A stretch of DNA of 64,000 bases from Dyadobacter jejuensis (GTDB taxonomy: Bacteria > Bacteroidota > Bacteroidia > Cytophagales > Spirosomataceae), in the NCBI RefSeq assembly GCF_003149085.1, contig NZ_QGDT01000002.1, positions 1-64,000 on the forward strand, written 5' to 3'. Position numbers and translations under genes: made by a program. The stretch's first letter is position 1. Each line of letters starts with the position of its first letter. Shown piece by piece: positions 62,098 through 64,000 of this stretch. Below the pieces are notes generated by a model. That model saw only the letters and a program-made list of their open reading frames with translations. It had not been told where the DNA came from and did no database searches.

Positions 62098-62949
62098 ATG
62101 AAAACGATAAAAAGTATATATTCGCTATTGCTTATTTTAGCCCTATTAGCTACCTCCTGTAGCGACGATGGAGGCGGTAACCTCCCCGACTTATCCCGTG
62201 TGCCCATCCCTTTGCTCACACAGGTAGAAAATTCGGATATCCTGATTCAAGATCCGGCAATATTTCAAGGAAAATTCTCTGTAGATCTTTTATTTCCCGA
62301 GGACGTAGCCCCCAAATTTATCGATGTAGTCATTACCATGAATGGGGACTACAAGACGATAAAAGTATTGGAGTCCAATTTAACTAGCTTCCCAACCGTC
62401 ATCGACTTGGATGCAGCAAAGATTGCCAGTGCCTTCGGAATCAATGTAAGCGACATCGTCCCGGGCGATTATTTTGAAGTCGGAGCCAATATCAACACGG
62501 TAGATGGAAAGCTAATTCCGGCTTTTGCCGAAGTAGGCAACCAGTTTTCGGCCGATATCGCCAACTTCCCCGGATCGAACCTCAAAATAAAATATCCGGT
62601 GGTTTGCCCCTTGGATCTGGACGAATTTGTTGGTGAATTCACCATCGACGACCCCAACTTCTGGGAAGCGTCCTACCCAGTTACCATTGAGCGCGAAGGT
62701 GAAAATGTTTTGGTAATCACTGGATTTGTAGAGGACCCCGATGCCGTCATCAAGGTGACCATCGACCCTCAGACCACCAAAGCATCCGTCAGTAAGCAGG
62801 TATTTGCGCCCGTATTCTTTAGCTATACCAATGGAGCCGTAGAAGGAAGCGGCGAAATCAACGCTTGTGAAAACAGCATCACATTAAACCTCACTTACAC
62901 GGTAGACCAAGGAAGTTTCGGCAGCTACGGTTTAACCATTAAGAAGTAA
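62098..62949 (+). CDS. Accessory surface lipoprotein of the SusCD operon
   Basis: 283 aa, not assigned to a family. A lipoprotein signal ends in TSC (Cys21), and the mature start C-SDDGGG is acidic/small, similar to the lipoprotein export signal that places Bacteroidota lipoproteins on the cell surface. The rest is beta-rich with no enzymatic motif. KFIDVVITMNGDYK, CPLDLDEFVGEFTIDDPNFWEASYPV and VKVTIDPQTTKASVSKQVF suggest two immunoglobulin-like or SusE/F-like sandwich domains. The position right after susD is the usual place of surface glycan-binding or accessory proteins. A binding role is inferred from context only. A perfect hairpin follows. Confidence 0.7.
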   Translation: MKTIKSIYSLLLILALLATSCSDDGGGNLPDLSRVPIPLLTQVENSDILIQDPAIFQGKFSVDLLFPEDVAPKFIDVVITMNGDYKTIKVLESNLTSFPTVIDLDAAKIASAFGINVSDIVPGDYFEVGANINTVDGKLIPAFAEVGNQFSADIANFPGSNLKIKYPVVCPLDLDEFVGEFTIDDPNFWEASYPVTIEREGENVLVITGFVEDPDAVIKVTIDPQTTKASVSKQVFAPVFFSYTNGAVEGSGEINACENSITLNLTYTVDQGSFGSYGLTIKK

Positions 62950-62959
62950 GTATCATTGT

Positions 62960-63003
62960 CATGAACAAAGCCTTCTCAGTCTGCTGAGAAGGCTTTGTTC
63001 ATG
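62960..63003. terminator. Perfect 20-bp hairpin at the end of the SusCD operon
   Basis: 62960-62979 pairs without mismatch with 62984-63003 around a 4-base loop, beginning 11 bases after the lipoprotein stop. There is no T run, so it ends or protects the transcript by structure alone. Confidence 0.7.
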
Positions 63004-63087
63004 CTATGTCACTAAATTTTTATCAACGATTGTATTAATTAAAAGTGGATATCCCTAGTCCTAGCTATCACTTAGGCTAATTATTAT

Positions 63088-63095
63088 TAACTTTG
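63088..63095 (+). promoter_or_regulatory. Predicted -7 element of the aminotransferase gene
   Basis: TAACTTTG matches TAnnTTTG, 26 bases before the ATG at 63121. The -33 box is not recognisable. Confidence 0.4.
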
Positions 63096-63120
63096 TTACT
63101 TGCATCAAGCCATTAGTACC

Positions 63121-64000
63121 ATGAATTTCCAAAAAAGCCAACGCCTCAATAATTTACGTTATGAAATTAGAGGGGCAACCTACGAAAAAGCCCTCGAGCT
63201 AGAAAACCAGGGATTTAAAATCCACAACCTGAACATAGGGAACCCTGCACCTTTTGGCTTCGATGCACCCGATGAGATCGTTCACGACATCATTATGAAC
63301 CTGCGCAACGCTCAGGGATATTCCGACTCGAGAGGCCTTTTTGCAGCAAGAAAAGCCATCATGCACTATACCCAAACGATAGGGATTCCGGACGTAGAAA
63401 TTTCGGATATTTTCGTGGGCAACGGAGTAAGTGAGCTTATTTTGCTATCCATGCAAGCTTTATTGAACCCTGGTGACGAGATACTGGTCCCCTCTCCAGA
63501 CTACCCCTTATGGACGGCCAGCATCTCCCTCAGTGGAGGCAAACCTGTCCACTATGTATGTGATGAGCAGGCCGACTGGAATCCCGACATCGCCGACATG
63601 GAAAGTAAGATTACCCCGCGCACCAAGGGTATTGTCCTCATTAATCCCAATAACCCCACTGGGGCTGTTTACGAAAAAGATATTCTGCTACAAATCGCTA
63701 AACTCGCCGAAGAACATGGGCTCATCATATTTTCGGATGAGATCTATGATAAAATACTTTTCGACGGAGCGGTACACTACCCCATGGGCACCCTCGTACA
63801 CGAGACGCTCTGTGTTTCCTTTGGTGGGCTTTCCAAAAACTATCGCTCCGCAGGTTTCCGTGGAGGATGGATGATCATGAGCGGAGCCAAGCACAAGGCG
63901 AAGTCGTATATGGAAGGAATATTGCTACTGGCTAGTATGCGCCTTTGCGCCAACGTACCTACCCAATATGGGATACAAACGGCCCTGGGAGGGTTTCAAA
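63121..64000 (+). CDS. Class I/II aminotransferase, AlaA-like (3' end outside window)
   Basis: At least 293 aa; the frame is open to the window edge. It starts MNFQKSQRLNNLRYEIRGAT and is followed by NIGNPAPFGFDAPDE, GYSDSRGLFAARKAI and VGNGVSELILLSMQALL. PLP-site residues are visible: Asn in INPNNPTGAVY (about 180), Tyr in FSDEIYDKI (about 205) and the Schiff-base Lys in GGLSKNYRSAGFRGGW (about 238). The opening (RYEIRG, EKALELENQG) and EVLLPSPDYPLWTA-like ILVPSPDYPLWTAS are those of the alanine-type enzyme AlaA/YfbQ. It makes alanine from pyruvate and glutamate; the exact substrate is inferred. It is the first gene after the SusCD operon, with its own promoter element. Confidence 0.88.
   Translation, partial: MNFQKSQRLNNLRYEIRGATYEKALELENQGFKIHNLNIGNPAPFGFDAPDEIVHDIIMNLRNAQGYSDSRGLFAARKAIMHYTQTIGIPDVEISDIFVGNGVSELILLSMQALLNPGDEILVPSPDYPLWTASISLSGGKPVHYVCDEQADWNPDIADMESKITPRTKGIVLINPNNPTGAVYEKDILLQIAKLAEEHGLIIFSDEIYDKILFDGAVHYPMGTLVHETLCVSFGGLSKNYRSAGFRGGWMIMSGAKHKAKSYMEGILLLASMRLCANVPTQYGIQTALGGFQ

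Overview
The window looks like chromosomal DNA of a Bacteroidota bacterium, most likely of the order Cytophagales. The evidence is three SusC/SusD outer-membrane importer pairs, a FecI/FecR-type sigma/anti-sigma pair, several Bacteroidota promoter elements (TTTG ... TAnnTTTG), few Shine-Dalgarno sites and typical Bacteroidota gene families (DUF6427-like, DUF6496, the RagB/SusD families, SIMPL, HPP). Genus cannot be fixed from sequence reading alone. I see no rRNA, tRNA, CRISPR array, insertion sequence or prophage.

Layout. 1-2000: a 5'-truncated cupin remnant, a ferritin-like YciF/DUF892 stress protein and an unrecognised gene. 1992-8025 (minus): a trehalose-from-maltodextrin operon, treZ followed by a treY-malQ fusion, overlapping by 14 bases. 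8235-19173 (plus): a FecI sigma factor, FecR anti-sigma, an STN-containing SusC, a SusD, a secreted protein carrying an ApbE-type flavinylation motif, a secreted FAD oxidoreductase with an N-terminal carbohydrate-binding-like domain, and ApbE flavin transferase. I read this last group as a candidate extracytoplasmic redox module attached to a nutrient-uptake locus. 19354-28053 (plus): an assimilatory sulfate reduction operon: TSUP transporter with an odd soluble N-terminus, metZ, cysH (APS-reductase type), cysD, cysN, siroheme sulfite reductase and cobA. It starts with a near-perfect Bacteroidota promoter and has hairpins between genes.

28134-34140: a DUF6496 protein, a 600-base non-coding gap, then a minus-strand TonB receptor plus secreted tyrosine-phosphatase-like enzyme, with a membrane-bound AraC regulator further upstream. 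34442-49345: mostly housekeeping: DUF1328, guaA, a cold-shock protein, SIMPL protein, glyS, HhH protein, K+ channel, cysQ, LOG-family protein, rpiB, DUF6427-like protein, rbfA, a LolC/E-like permease and an M1 aminopeptidase. 49443-62949: a LacI regulator, an HPP membrane protein and two tandem paralogous SusC/SusD pairs, the second followed by a probable surface lipoprotein. No glycoside hydrolase or polysaccharide lyase accompanies any SusCD pair. 63121-64000: the start of an alanine-type aminotransferase cut by the window edge.

Functional logic. TreY isomerises the reducing end of maltodextrins, TreZ releases trehalose, and the fused MalQ can rebuild the short leftovers. CysDN makes APS, CysH reduces it, the sulfite reductase makes sulfide, CobA supplies the siroheme precursor and MetZ traps sulfide in homocysteine. 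Gene calls are from reading motifs; no database search was run.
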